Shown here: one piece after another, positions 21,916 through 34,639 of the stretch
Position numbering within the stretch: the stretch's first letter is position 1
Layout of the letters: every line of letters begins with the position of its first letter
Assembly: GCA_014529385.2 (NCBI GenBank)
Contig: CM043952.1
Coordinates: 149,697,057 to 149,761,056, forward strand
DNA: 64,000 nt
Source of the DNA: Adiantum capillus-veneris
Taxonomy: Eukaryota; Streptophyta; Polypodiopsida; Polypodiales; Pteridaceae
Direction: 5' to 3'
The notes under the pieces: model-generated
The model's database searches: none
Seen by the model: the letters and a program-made list of their open reading frames with translations, nothing else
What the model was told of the DNA's origin: nothing
Program-made: the position numbers and the translations under genes

Positions 21916-24268
21916 TAGCATGCATGTTGGATGATGATTAATATCTATGCGTACCCTTAAACCCCACCAAAAATATATTTTTTCTATTTTTAAGATGCAC
22001 GAGATAATTGCCACATAATCATGGGCAATTAAGTATTGGAAATTTTTGGAATTAACCATTCTATTCAAAGTGGCATTATAATTTACTCTAAAAAGAATGC
22101 TCGTATGAAAGGTTCACAAGCTTTTCTTTAAATTTTAGAAATATAATTTTTCTTCTTTCAAAGAGAAAAAGAGCACGTGTGTAAGATTTGTTTAGTGATA
22201 CCAATAAAGTTAATACTAATTCTCTCAAGGAGAGTTAAGTTTTGAAGGGTAGCCCTATCTTAATCAAAGGAGTTTTTTCTTGGAAGTGGGAATTTCCTTC
22301 CGGTTAAGGTTATCCCCCCCCCACTTATGAATTGGAAAGTCCCAAAACCATAAGCCTCTTCTAGCTACGTGATTAATCCTCTCCACAAGATAAAAGGTAA
22401 GCCTAAATCCCATCGTGCAAGAGGACTTTTTAAAAAAGCTTTCATAGCATGAACATTTTCCTTACACAAGCATGCCCACTCTTAGGAATGTCGCATTTTC
22501 ACTCTTACACTACCATGCATGAAGGGTTCCACTCTTGCATAAGCACTCACAGGAAGTTTCTTGATTATTTGTCTCAAGCTTTCAAGTTGGTGCATTCCAA
22601 AGTTTTGTGTTTACCACGCATAGATCACACAAAAAAAAACTCATTGTAAAAAGCATATGCATTGTTCATTTCAAGTTTGCTTTGCAAATTTGAAGGGGGG
22701 AGTAAGGGGATAGCTTCATGGATGTCTTGACCGTGTTGCTTGAACATAAAACTCTTATTGCTTCCATGGAGGTGCCCCATAAATGACAAATGATGCAAAG
22801 GGACCAAAATGGGATTCATCGAAGTCAGGGTTAGCTTGAAATGTACGTCAGACAGAACTCTAACTCTCAAGAGACTCGTCGTTTTTTTTACATGTTTGAG
22901 TAGACATTAAAAGGATATATGAACCAAAGGATTTTAATGCAAAGAACCTAATCTAAATTTCACCTAGGACTAAGAATTCACCGAGAAGGTTGGAGGTGGA
23001 TAGCCCTAGTATAACATAGAACTTTATGTGTATAATTTTCTTGTACTAGTTGATAAAAGGCCAGTGCAGGTGTTTATCTGTGGGATACAATGGGAAATGG
23101 TCCTTTCCGGCTAGGACTGAGAACCATTGGTCTATATTTTAAGCTCAAGATCATTCAATGCCATGGAATTAGAAATATATCGGGTGATAGAGACTCGTGG
23201 TTACGTCTGGAAATCGGCCTAGTCCCGGTAGGCCTGATGCCGATGGGATAAGGAAAGAAGGAAAGGATCCTGGGAATGGATCAAATAAGGAAGGGAGTTG
23301 TGATTAATTAAAGAACACTTGTTTTCAAAAACTGTTTGGTAAAAATGAACCTTGGAAAGGCTAGGAACCTAAATGGGCTATCTCACACTCGTCCACATCA
23401 GCCAAACAATGCTCTACTTCTTGGACATTTTTTTTAAAAGGAACCTAAAGTAGATTGTTTTAAAGGCCTTTCCCAAACAAAAGAACCGAATGGGAATTGT
23501 GTGAAGGCGCCATCTCAACACGTGGCGGAGGAGATAGGATACCCGAGTCTTGGGATGAGGATCGGGATAATCCTGGGAAGGTATATGTGATTGCTTGAAA
23601 AAAGTAACTAGATATCTTTGGTATTACTAAAGGGAAGAAGGAAATAAAAAGATTCAAAAGGATAAAAAGGTGGGAATGACCTGATAAATGCACCTTTGCA
23701 AGGGTATGCAACAGTTTGCATGCTTCTTTCAATTGATTGAAATGTATTCTTTGATTGACATGACTGGAATATTGGTTTCTAGTATCATAGTACTACCTTT
23801 AAAAAAGCGCATTTATCAAACAATTTGGTGGGTGGGTGGATGCCAGAGGGTTAAATTGTTGGCCGAAAAGTTGAACCCAACTTTATGTTGTCCAGTAAGT
23901 TGAGTCAAGTATGGAAAAAGGGAATCCGATCTACGGAGCGGGAACCAAACTTGGGAACCGAGGGATTTGTGTAGCCAGTAATTCCACTCATCTGAGGGGA
24001 ATGCACTGACGGCTGTGTTTGGTCCTAACTGGGGAAAAAGCGTCAGTGACCTTGAACCGAGGGTGAATTAGGGAACTCCCACCAATTGACCCTGGAAGGT
24101 TGATATTCTAATTTAGTTTGATGACTTTGAATGGTAAGTGGAACCGATGAGGAAAGGTGTTTTCACGTTAAGAGACCCAAATGACAAAAGTAAATGATAA
24201 CACCCCCTTGAGTTAGCATCGAAGAGAAGGAGGAGTCCTGTCTTGGTGTGGGTCTCAAGTGGGAGGGA
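21916..24268. other. No gene recognised
   Basis: AT-rich to intermediate composition, one C9 run near 22314-22323, no coding block of any family. The end, CAAGTGGGAGGGA before TG at 24269, looks like a polypurine tract, so part of this may be the 3' non-coding region of an LTR element. Confidence 0.45.
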
Positions 24269-24348
24269 TGTCAAGAATTGCGATGTAATTGTAGGAAGGC
24301 ATTACAGTTGGTGGAACCTGATATGGCCCTCACAAGTGGTATCAGAGC
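24269..24348 (+). mobile_element. LTR end and primer-binding site
   Basis: TGGTATCAGAGC at 24337-24348 is an exact initiator-Met tRNA primer site. It is preceded by CCCTCACA plus AG, as at the end of an LTR. TG at 24269, right after a polypurine-like run, gives a possible LTR of only 66 bp. The true LTR start is uncertain. Confidence 0.6.
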
Positions 24349-26278
24349 GCGTTTATTTCCTTGGACATATATAGGTCTTAGATGGCTCTTTAAATAGAAA
24401 AAAAAAGAGTGAGGTATTGAAAGGAAAGTTTTCAAAGTACATGAATTTTTCTTAGGTGATGGAGACCTCTTTAGAATATGAAGTCCTCAAAATTGTGAAG
24501 AGCGAATGGAAGTCGCTCCTTTGAAAAAAAGAGAGACCATGCTGAAACACTTTGTCCACCTCATTTTTCCTGAGAAAGGGACAACCGGAGCTCATCAAAT
24601 GTGGGAAACTTAGTACAACATAACTGAAGTTACTCTTTGGGGCCATGAACATATTTTAAATCATCTTTATCTGGCAATGATAAGGGAGAAGTTGGGACTA
24701 GGTCCCAAGCACTATTGTATTGTTAGTTCTCATGCCTAGAATATGAAAGCAAACTTCTTCTATTAATAACCAATCTCCCCCATGATGAGATGTTTATCTA
24801 CCCACAGCAGAGGACAGCCCTTACTGGACCCTTTACACATAACCCTTGGAAACAAGTTGGTGAGACTATACATGCTCGCAAGTTACTTTCTTCCAGAGCC
24901 CACAGACTTGTATTTTCTATCACTGGTAACCTTAGGGCTTTAAAGTTTAAAGTCCGCTGTTCTGACAAAGGAAGAGATGGAAGAACTTGATGTTTAGAAA
25001 ATACTAAAGAAGTGCAAACTTACATCGATAATTATTCCCCTGAGATGTAAAATTTTTTGACGTATAATAAAAAATAAAAAATAAAAAAGTTTTGAAAAAG
25101 AAAAAGAGAGAATAATAAAGAGTCTACCTTTTGAAAGGCCTATCTTTAAATTATGAGGAGTTTGTCAGACTATCTTGATATGCTTCTCTCATGACAGAGG
25201 GACAAAAGCTAAGTTGCTTTATCCTTGGGCTTAGAGAAGATTTGGCTCCTAAAGTAGAGTCCCTTCAACTTGCCTCACTTGGTTCGCAGACGCTCTAATT
25301 TGGCCAAGTCAAAGCATAAGAGCCTTTTCAAGAGATGCACTATAACCAATAGGAAGCGAGAATTTCCTTCCTACCCAGTCAGCCTAGCTAAGCAACCAAA
25401 GTACTCTTTATACCAAATCTCGCTGCCCAACCCCAATCACCACCGCGTTTTGTTCGTGTGAATGCCCTTCCAGTCACTCAGAGTGGAAGGAAAATCCAAT
25501 GCTATAAGTGCCTGGAATTTGGTCATAAGAAGGCCCAATGCCCTAAAGGAGATAACCCTAGTAATCCGAGCCCCCATGTTAACTTTTAGAATCCATCTAG
25601 ACAGGGGGGACAATTCAGAACCCTTGGGGCAAGAGGAAGAAATCTAGCACAAGCAAGATTCCCTCCTACAATGCATTCTCGCGGTCAGAAGCCAGTCAAC
25701 AACTCACCTAGAGCATCTGCTGTGAACTTTGTTTCAGTATAGGATGAGATAGAGGAACAAGCTCACATCTATGCTGCCTTGTATCCCAGTGGCCAAAATC
25801 GACAATTCTCCATTCTTGAGACCAAGGGAGATTCTGAGGGTAAACCTCTTTCCTTTCTTATTGATGCTGGTAGCTCACATTCATTTTTGTCACCTAACAA
25901 GATTGCAAGTCACCTCTCAACCCAGAGGCCGTAAGCTATGGGTTTCTTTAGCGACGCGATCCACCCTCTTGACAGATGAACAGACGGTAGATCTATCCTT
26001 TCAACTAGAAGGTCATTCAACCTAGCAAATATTTAGAATCCTAAAGATTGGCCGATTTGAAGGAATCCTAGGAATGAATTGGCTAAGTAGAAATAATGCA
26101 AACATACATTATAGTGAAGGAAGCATCTCTCTCTCAAATTCAAAGGGAGAACAAGTTTCGATGCCAGACAGAGCAGGAAAAGCTCCCTTGAAGGTGGTCA
26201 AAACCAGTCGTTTAGTTAAAGGAACGATTGTCTCTAAGACTTTTTTGAATGGCCTTGGTGAGATTTGCTAAAGTCATC
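24349..26278 (+). pseudogene. Ty3/gypsy gag and protease (truncated, decayed)
   Basis: After a leader, about 25150-25270 encodes the end of a gag core (LSCFILGLREDLAPKVESLQ). 25500-25541 is a CCHC knuckle CYKCLEFGHKKAQC. About 25780-25900 is the retropepsin region with SFLIDAGSSHSFLSPNKI, where the active-site D-S-G reads D-A-G. 26040-26230 is FEGILGMNWLSRNNANIHY, the end of the protease domain. Many stops interrupt it. The element stops near 26278; RT, RNase H and integrase are absent and minus-strand sequence of another element begins. Confidence 0.82.
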
Positions 26279-26379
26279 TCAGATATCTTTTTCTCTTTAG
26301 TAACATGATTTATGGTCATTGGCTCATGCCCTGATGGTTGCGAGCTAGTAGATTTAGGCTCAATAGACACTCTTTCTTG

Positions 26380-28448
26380 TTAAATCATTAAATTCTCCTC
26401 CAATTGGATCGTATTGGTGGTGATTGCTTCACAAGTGGTGATACCTCTAATGACTAGGCCATTGTAGATATCCTCATGTCGTAGTCCCCTAATGAATCTA
26501 TCAAGCAATTGATTATTATTGAAGTGCTCATTTGGATAACAATGAGGATTCAAATGCTTCAAGCGACTAATAAAGTCTCTCACGGACTCTCCTTCCTCTC
26601 GTTGGGCTTTTTGGAGCTGAGATGCTACACCCCAAAGTACTCCCTCTCGTATGTACTCTTTCAAGAACAGTATCCTAAGAGTAGGGTAAATCGTTTTCTC
26701 TTCCACCCTTAGGGTTTTGTACCAATCCCCAGCCTTTCCACTCAAGGTCAGGCTTAAAGCATTACTCTTATGCAGGTCATTGTGTTCTCCTAGGGAATCG
26801 CATATTTGTTCAAATATTTTGATATGCTTTTTCACATCCCTATCTCCACCAAATGTTTTTGTGGACATGGCTATTTGTATTGCCTTACTTCTAGGCTCTC
26901 TATCCGACGTGTTACGCATAATTTCAGCAATGGATTGACCAATAGCTTGAGCAAATGGTACCAAGTCACCAATGAGCAGGTATAGTGGGGACAGGTGCTC
27001 TTGGGACTACATGTGGAATGGGGGTTGGCATTGGGTTTGGCATATATGCAGCCCTTGGGTTCCAAGTTGGGTACGATGTTGTGCCATGTGGTGGCCCAAA
27101 GTTCATATAGGTACCCCTGGGCATAGCAGACATGGGATGTGACATGCTAACGCTATCTGGTATGGTCCCATTGAAATAAGGGCTTGTATGTTGTGGTCGT
27201 GGAGCATAAGTTGTTGAAACAATGGGAGGGATAGGAGCTACATGAGCATGAGGACCCATAGGTGCATATGATTGATGCACACTTGTAGGTACTGTTGTAG
27301 GCATTGGGCCACCATGTAGCGGCACTTTACTAATAAATGAGGTCCATAGCGTGTTTTTTGGCATGCCCATCACTGGATTAGGCATGCTAGCCGTAGTGTC
27401 ATCAAGAGAAAGATGAGCTAAACTTGGAAAGTTAAAGCTATCACTTGTGGGCTCAGATTGTACTGAGACCCTTGGCGAAACAACATGTGTTGGTTGCTTA
27501 TCCTTCCCTGTATGCAAGAATCTCATGAGACCCGTTGAATGCATATGGATCCCTTTGTTCTGCCTCTCCAGCTCAATAACCCTATGGATGACATCACAAA
27601 CTCTTTGTTGTTTCTCCTCTATGCTAGTAGCACATGATGTGGATTGTAGGACATCTAACCAACCCACGTGATAGGCGTGACCTGTGTATAGGTTGGTTAA
27701 ATTCTCCATCTGTAGTTCATACTCCTAGTTTTCCATTTAGAAACACTCCATCTAGGATTGAGGTGCTAGGGGCGTCCTTTGAACTAGATGCAATGTGGCT
27801 CTCTATGGGTTGACCCCTAGTGGTTGCTAAGTCAGGAGCACTCGATTGCTCGACTAGCATGGATGTTGACATAGGGGTCTTCTCTTTTAGCTCTCTCCGT
27901 TGCATTGTCTTGCATAGGCTCTTGATTTTCTTTTCCCTAGCCGCAATAATATATTGCTCAACCTCTTGCACTTCGACAAGGCTTCTACTATCATGTAATA
28001 TAACCTCGGAGGGGAATAGCTTTGAAGAGTCAGGGAGTGTAGTGAATGGAGTATTCACAGGCACACTTTCTAGGAGCATGGGGTCTACATTGGTCATGAA
28101 TGGTGAATTTACTTCCCCACCCCCTTCATTTACATCAGTAGCTCCATGTTTGGAGTGAGTGGCTTTACTTGAAGTCTCTTTCAAGCTGCTAAACATGTTC
28201 GGCCCGAACCGTGGGCCCATGACATGCATGTCTTGGCTTGAACTATCAGGATTAGGCATTGGGTAACCTTCCATGATGTTGTAGTCAAAGGAAGAGTCAC
28301 TAGATGCAATATGTGGGTCCTTAGTGGTACTACCTTGGGTTCCCGCTGAGGGCCTAGAGCGTAAGGTGGAGGAATAATGGGTGACCGCGTAAACAGAGAC
28401 CCTTTCTATGTGATCATTCTCTAGCACACAAACAGAGCGTAGGTGCAT
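26380..28448 (-). pseudogene. Large gypsy-type gag (frameshifted)
   Basis: Three open stretches run leftward: 28448-27717 (243 codons, acidic/serine-rich), 27709-26966 (247 codons, proline- and methionine-rich, no known domain) and 26964-26380 (194 codons). The last is a clear retrotransposon gag core: FGGDRDVKKHIKIFEQIC, LTLSGKAGDWYKTLRVEE, QREEGESVRDFISRLKHL and LLDRFIRGLRHEDIY. The parts are offset by single-base shifts near 27710 and 26965. Primer site and LTR lie upstream at 29367-29820. No pol follows; sequence breaks off near 26300 against the plus-strand element. The long N-terminal extension is unusual for a plant gag. Confidence 0.8.
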
Positions 28449-29366
28449 GTGACCTCAACACTCTAGAAGTGTTAGTGAGTGCCCGCGAAGGCTGCTCACC
28501 TAGTTTTTGGGGTGTTTGCGACCCAAGTTTACTCTCAATTTTTTTGTTTTTATGATCCTTCAAGCCACGAAATATGGCACGTGATAGCTCAAAACAAGCG
28601 TCTTGGTTAGAGGGACGTGGCGTACTTTAAAGCCCCCAATTCGGTTACTTAAAGCCCTCGGAATCCTAAAAACAATCTTTTTTTAGTCATGAAGAAGGCT
28701 AAAATTAGTAAATTCAAGGGGTAAGTGTGAACGGAATGGTGGAGGACTTGAAGGACTTGTCCCACATGCCCTCCCCTCACTTGAGGTGCTAGTCTTTATA
28801 TATATAGTAGTATCTATACTATATCATAAGACTGAGGACTAAGGCTGGGCCTCGGTAGGGGCTCAGGCTTGGACTTGGAGAATGATCCCGATCCTTCCTT
28901 TTAAAATAATATTTTTTTATTTATATTTTTTTGTCTTAGATTTTTGAGTATTTTTTTTCTAAACTTTTATGTGGCTGCACGTGGGCATCGAGCTCACGTG
29001 CGCACACAGCTGTCGCTAGCAGCGTTGTCTAACCTGCCTACAGGTAATAGTACTAATTAACACTAATTAGCATTTCAACACACTTCCTAACACATCAATT
29101 TGCACACTCACAGACTACTCAACCTGCTCATTGTCTACTGCACATTACAGATCTACACTAACTAGCAGGTATGCTAACATCTGCACATTACAGAACTTAG
29201 AAGATCTAACAAACTGCATCACTTAATAGAGCTAACAAATCCTCCTAAAACCTGCACATTACAGCCACTTAACAGATCTAACACAACTCAGCAAAAACCA
29301 GAAATGACAAAAGTGATTAGCTTCATGAGGTAGCACCGAGTGCTCGTCAAGCGTATTGCAAGGCAG
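28449..29366 (-). other. AT-rich leader of the minus-strand element
   Basis: About 900 bp between gag and the primer site; T/A homopolymer runs at 28900-28960 and short repeated CTGCACATTACAG units at about 29137-29265. No coding sequence seen. Confidence 0.5.
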
Positions 29367-29384
29367 TCCCCGACAGCGGCGCCA
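29367..29384 (-). promoter_or_regulatory. Primer-binding site, TGGCGCC type
   Basis: The reverse strand reads TGGCGCCGCTGTCGGGGA, close to the TGGCGCCGTTGCCGGGGA site used by Athila/Tat-type plant gypsy elements. It sits four bases inside the LTR end TGTGCGCTC at 29389. Confidence 0.75.
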
Positions 29385-29388
29385 AAAA

Positions 29389-29619
29389 TGTGCGCTCTAC
29401 TGTACGTGTAAGAGGCAAGTAACTTTCCAAACACCATGTGCGAGCCATGAATGGCTGCAAGCACACAAGTAGACAGTCCCAGCAAGCTCAAAGTGGCAAT
29501 GGTGTGTCACTCACCGCTCAATGCTTTTCGTTGTGAAGGATCCTGTGCCGTGAAGAAGAAGGAGCCACCACCCCCGCCGTGCTCAACCGCCTCACCGCTG
29601 CCAATGCCGCCACAATGCT

Positions 29620-29655
<36 letters not shown>

Positions 29656-29820
29656 CACACACACACACACACACCCGTGAGCACACGAAGGAGAAGGAGA
29701 TAGAGGTAGAGCAAGAGCACTTCTTAGCATGCACCTCAAAGGATGAGGATTTTAGGTCAAAATGGGCCTTTTATAAGAGTCTGACCCATTCACACATGGG
29801 TGCCCACAGTGGCCGGTCAT
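29389..29820 (-). mobile_element. 5' LTR of the minus-strand gypsy element (right end uncertain)
   Basis: Begins TGTGCGCTCTACTG next to the primer site. Contains (CT)n 29623-29652 and (CA)n 29656-29674. No matching second LTR exists in the window, so the outer end is a guess. Confidence 0.5.
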
Positions 29821-29899
29821 AATAAAAATCAGTAAAAATGGGATAAGTGGTGCACCTCTTATTATCGATCACCTACACACCTATTGGACCGACAAGCCC

Positions 29900-30427
29900 A
29901 GTCCATGACTCAAATAAGTAATAAGGCGTCCATCGAAGGTGATAGGGTGTTCGTAAGGGTTAACAGAGATGTAAAGTCTATATAATTAGCACAATTACAG
30001 GTAGGGGTATTGTGTAATCTTAAAAAGTCAGTATTGTAAAACCAATTTTTTAGTGGATATGTGTATTTCCATCCAAACAAAACTGAATTAAGTACAAAAG
30101 TATTACCAAAGTGTTGATGAAATATTTCCATAAAAGTGGACTTAGGTTGGTATACTTCTAAAATTTTGTAAACAAAAAGATAATGCACAAAAATCTGGTT
30201 CTGAGCCTCCTTCTTTTTATTCAAGATCTTCTTGCCCACTATATTGGTGGTAACTTGAAAATATTACGGTCATATATCAAGAAGATGTTTTAGAAGAAGA
30301 TTTTTGGCTCTTCCTCTACTGGTATAAATTTTAGTTTTACCTCTACCAAAGTTAGAACTAGAAGTAATAGAGGGAGTCAAAAAAGAAGTAAGCGAGTAAG
30401 GAGTGTTAGTTAAAGAAATAGGCCTTT
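29900..30427 (-). other. AT-rich stretch downstream of the unknown coding region
   Basis: The minus strand has an open stretch of 109 codons (30239-29910) rich in F, Y, K and N, possibly coding but with no recognisable signature. Base composition is much more AT-rich than the retroelement sequence on either side. Confidence 0.35.
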
Positions 30428-31640
30428 TTAGGATGGGGTAGATTTTTCTTTTGTATTAGGTTTAAGCAGACTAAGAAGAGTCTTCACTCCTTTGTAGTTG
30501 CCATAAAATGTCAAAAAAGTTCCAGGTTCATCTTCTTTAAGCTCTTCAAGAACTTCAAGCATCATGTTGCGGAAGTGAATGAAAGCAATTTGAGCTAAAA
30601 CCAAGTTACGAGCTTGTCTACCCAGCCATGAACCAATTACTGATAAGTGAAATTTTGTAGCCTTGTCTGGGAATAATAATTCCAGGTGATTAAGAATGTA
30701 CCAGACTGCATGATCAAACCAAATGATGCTTGATTCGCATGCTGCTTTGTTGTCTTGGAACTTGCAGCAGGCACATTTGATATAGGGCATGTAAATGTTC
30801 CAAATAGAATCTGAATAGTAGTCCGCATTTGTCTTGGAGAAAGCCATAATACCCTTTGTGCGTCCATAAATCCCAGTATTAGTAGACCATTTTGTAGGAT
30901 CCAAAAAGTTCATGGTAAAGGGAGCATTGATTAACTCTCCTTTATCCAAGAATTGGATACTTTTAGGAATATGAACCCAACATTCATCCATGCAGACAAC
31001 AGGCAAATTGGCTAAGAATATCCATGATTCAAGTGAGATAGGCGCCAAAAAGCCTTTGTTGGGAAGGGTCTAAAGTTGATTGTCCACACATGCACCTTCA
31101 ACCTCTACTTGTTTTGAAGGAAGAAATGGAAAACATTTTGACACTTTAGGAACCATTTCTAAAAGAATGGACTCACTAAGCGAGCATAAGTCATGTTGAA
31201 AATTCTTAACAGCTTCAAGTACCGCCAAATTGCGATTGAAGATACTACTCGTCACATTGACAGTAGGAGCAGCCGGTGTAGTAATGAAGGCCGGGTTGAG
31301 TCCGCATAATTTTTTAAGAAAATTAGTTAACTCTGCACCAGAGAAAGAAAAGGTAGCAAGTGACTGTGTATGAATTTTTTGAAGCAGAGAAAGTTGTTTT
31401 AATTCCTCTTCTAAACATTTAAGTCCTTCCTTCTTGTTTTTAACCAGAGCTGCTAAGAGTTTGATCCAATCATTAAATGAAAGAAGTTGCAGTAACAAAC
31501 CATGAGGATAATTCTCTAAATTTGTTGATCCAATATAAAGTTTAGATGTAATTGCATCCTCAATGCAACGTAGAACATAACTCTTGCTTTAGAAGAAGCA
31601 AGCTCGACAGGAAATTCCAACATGAGGGCAAAGGAATCAG
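30428..31640 (-). pseudogene. Unrecognised broken protein-coding region
   Basis: Two long open stretches, 31498-31070 and 31048-30428, are in the same frame and separated only by one TAG at 31070-31072; together they give about 356 codons. Upstream, coding-like sequence continues in another frame to about 31640 (shift near 31565-31580). The product is mostly helical in look, with a K/E-rich coiled segment near its start, a conserved-looking GSWLGRQARNLVLAQIAFIH near residue 310, and a lysine-rich end. It has no RT, integrase, kinase or gag signature that I know. Capsid or nucleocapsid of an integrated RNA virus is one possibility, a lineage-specific plant gene another; both are guesses. Confidence 0.45.
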
Positions 31641-33550
31641 ACTGAAAATTTGATAAATCATTATAAAGTAGAGAAAAATAGCCAAAGAAAAAAATACAAC
31701 CAAATTTTATTTATTTTTGGTAACTCTAGCAAGGAAAGGTCTGTATCTATTTGCAGGGTATATCAAAGGACGTCTAAGGGTATGTTTGTAAAAATTGGCA
31801 CAGGCGATTCTCAATTTTTTATTGATAGCTTCTATATTTTTTGGGGAATTAAGAATCCGCATTCAGGTAGTGTATTTGTAGAGTTGAAACACTGAAAAAA
31901 AATGAACAAAAAAAATAAAGAGGTAATACATACAACCTTTAAACCAGTCAATCCAAGGATATAATGACTGTGTGCATGTATCCCAATTAGATAATTGGCT
32001 CAAAACCTAAAAATCTAATTCTTTGCCATACTCCTAGTCATAGATTGTCAGAGAAATTTATGCCCTTGTACTTTATTTACAATTTGAAAAATACATTCAA
32101 AAAGAGACATGACAACGACAAATAAAAGTGATTACGTACATTTTTTAATTAAAAAAACTATGTACATTTGAAATGGAATTTTGATGTTTTATTACATCTA
32201 AGAAATAAAAATGAAGTAGCACCAGTAGAAGAAGTATCCCTACCAAGAATTGTTCGAACAACACTTCAATTCAAAGATAAAAGAAGCCGGAATCCTTACT
32301 TGCAACCATCATGCAAACAAAAAAATTCATTAGCATTTTTGTTTAAGCATGGAGTGCAGGTATAGGACGGACCCAATACTTGTTGTCCATTTCCCTCTAA
32401 TCCATGCATTCAAAAACAATTTGAAGACATATATTTTTTGTCTAAGATCAATATACGAACATGGTTGGCTAGAGTTGATACTCTAATGGTGTGTAAGAAA
32501 ACCACTGTTTATGGACTACTTCAAATCCCAATCAAGGGCAATAATATACTTATTCAATGAAGGGTCCATAATGTCCTAGGATGAGGCATTATGTTTAACA
32601 AATTGGAAGCTATAAGTACTCGTGATTATAGTAACATGCTAATCTCCAATGTAACCAAGAGTACTATATGTACAAAAGAGGAAGTTAATGCTTTATTTTC
32701 TTGGGCATATTTCTAAAAGCATTAATTCTAACTCTTTAATCATAGCTTTATACGGTTATACACTAGCTTGATTAGGTTATGAATAACCAAAAAAATGTTA
32801 CAATTACAATAGTCCACAATCTATTCAAAGTGGACTTCAGTCATTGTTTTCAAGCAATAACAAAAATTCTAAACTGCAAGTGTCACTATTGATAATTACT
32901 TGCAAAAAATCTCTAAAAATGCTAAATTTATGCATGTTAGAGATCGTATTGAGCGTAGACATTGGTTTTCTATGTCAAAAAAGGTATCTTAAAAACAAAT
33001 TTAATGTGAAAAAATCTTAAAGGAATAAAACATGAATTTCCTAAGGAAGATTTTTTTTTTAATATAAAAACCTTCCACCTGAGAGGAGGATGCACCGAGG
33101 AGTTGCGGTTTGTTTATCCGCCATGAGTGAACTCATACTGTGAGTCTTGAAGACAACCGGCACTGAGAATTTGTGTTCTTCTTACAATAATTTTGGCCTA
33201 TGTTTTTTATGTGTCGGCTTTTTAGATTGTGTGTAGTAGTATGACCGAGGTAGTTTGAACTTAGTGCTAATGAATGGAGATACGATCACTTGTGAATTGT
33301 ACGCAAATAGTTGTATGGAGTGTCGTTTATTAGGTGAGCAAATTGAGGCAAGGGAAATTGAGTGTGACTAGCTGCAAAAGAAATTGACGAGTGAAAGAGG
33401 GGAGGTCTCAATCACTGAACCCACTTATCAATGATCAATATCCGCAGACAATGTAAGTAGCTAAGGGGAGGTTTGATGGTATGGGCGAAAGTGTGCATGA
33501 TTTAGAAGCGCAAGGAGTGCTTTAAATAGTATGTAGCAAGTGTGTGTTTT

Positions 33551-33551
<1 letters not shown>
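31641..33551. other. AT-rich non-coding stretch
   Basis: Very AT-rich, with a 65-codon plus-strand open frame (32168-32365) that has no recognisable features. Nothing else supportable. Confidence 0.5.
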
Positions 33552-33587
<36 letters not shown>

Positions 33588-34090
33588 ACACAAAGAGAAA
33601 TGGCGAACATAGGTATGAGAAAAAAGCATATAAAAAAATTTGTATATTGGCATGTATGGCTTTGCCAAAGTCCGTTTCTTTCGGGTATCTCTGCCTTCGT
33701 CATAGTGTCTCTTCTTAGAGCAATGTGTAAAACACAGAGACGCCAAAACTAGCTCGTCAGCGCGTGGGCTAGAGTTTAATAGACAATTTTTTTTTTAATG
33801 AGATTAAATCCCCCTTCATATATGGTATTGTTCCTATGCTTTAATCTTACTCGATTGTCTGAATGGACGACATTGGCTAGTGTACACACCAAGCAGGTTT
33901 AGCACCTAGTGAAAGGTAGGAGCATAGTGGAAGTCTCCTGGTTTTTAGAAAAAAATCTAGGCTTTTAACGTAAAGCGATATTTTCGTTGTAGTCTACTAT
34001 TGCACGAAAAGAGTAAGTAAAGGGTTATGTATTATAGTAACCATAGCAAAGTTTTGCTATGTAGTGTGTAGCAGGTGATTGTGTGAGCAA

Positions 34091-34169
<79 letters not shown>

Positions 34170-34317
34170 ATGAGGTCAATTTGCAGGGCTCCGAGAAATG
34201 TACGGCTCCAGCCACCTTCCTCGCGTGTATGTATGTGACTTATAGGAAAGGTCGTATTTTTAGCTCTTAGGCTAAAAGTTTAAAGCAATGTATGTCAGTA
34301 TGAGCCAAATATTTACT

Positions 34318-34384
<67 letters not shown>

Positions 34385-34639
34385 AGATGAAATGAAATGT
34401 AATATTAACGTCTTCAAAAGGCCAAAATGACCTATGAGACCAAAAGGTTACATATGGTGAATTGAATACCAGGTATGGGTACAAAAAGTACAAAGAACTG
34501 AAAAGAAAAAAGTGGGTAGGGGTGGGGTGAAAGTTGATACAAAGGGGGATACAAAAAGATGGGGGGCGGGGGGGGGGGGGGGGGGATACAATGGAGCTCT
34601 CTGATAGTAGAGGCATTAGTATCCAAAAGGCTGTAGAGG
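33552..34639. repeat. GA-tract cluster
   Basis: (GA)n at 33552-33585, 34094-34167 and 34321-34381, and a G-run at 34561-34585 at the 3' edge of the adjacent minus-strand LINE. No gene. Confidence 0.88.
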
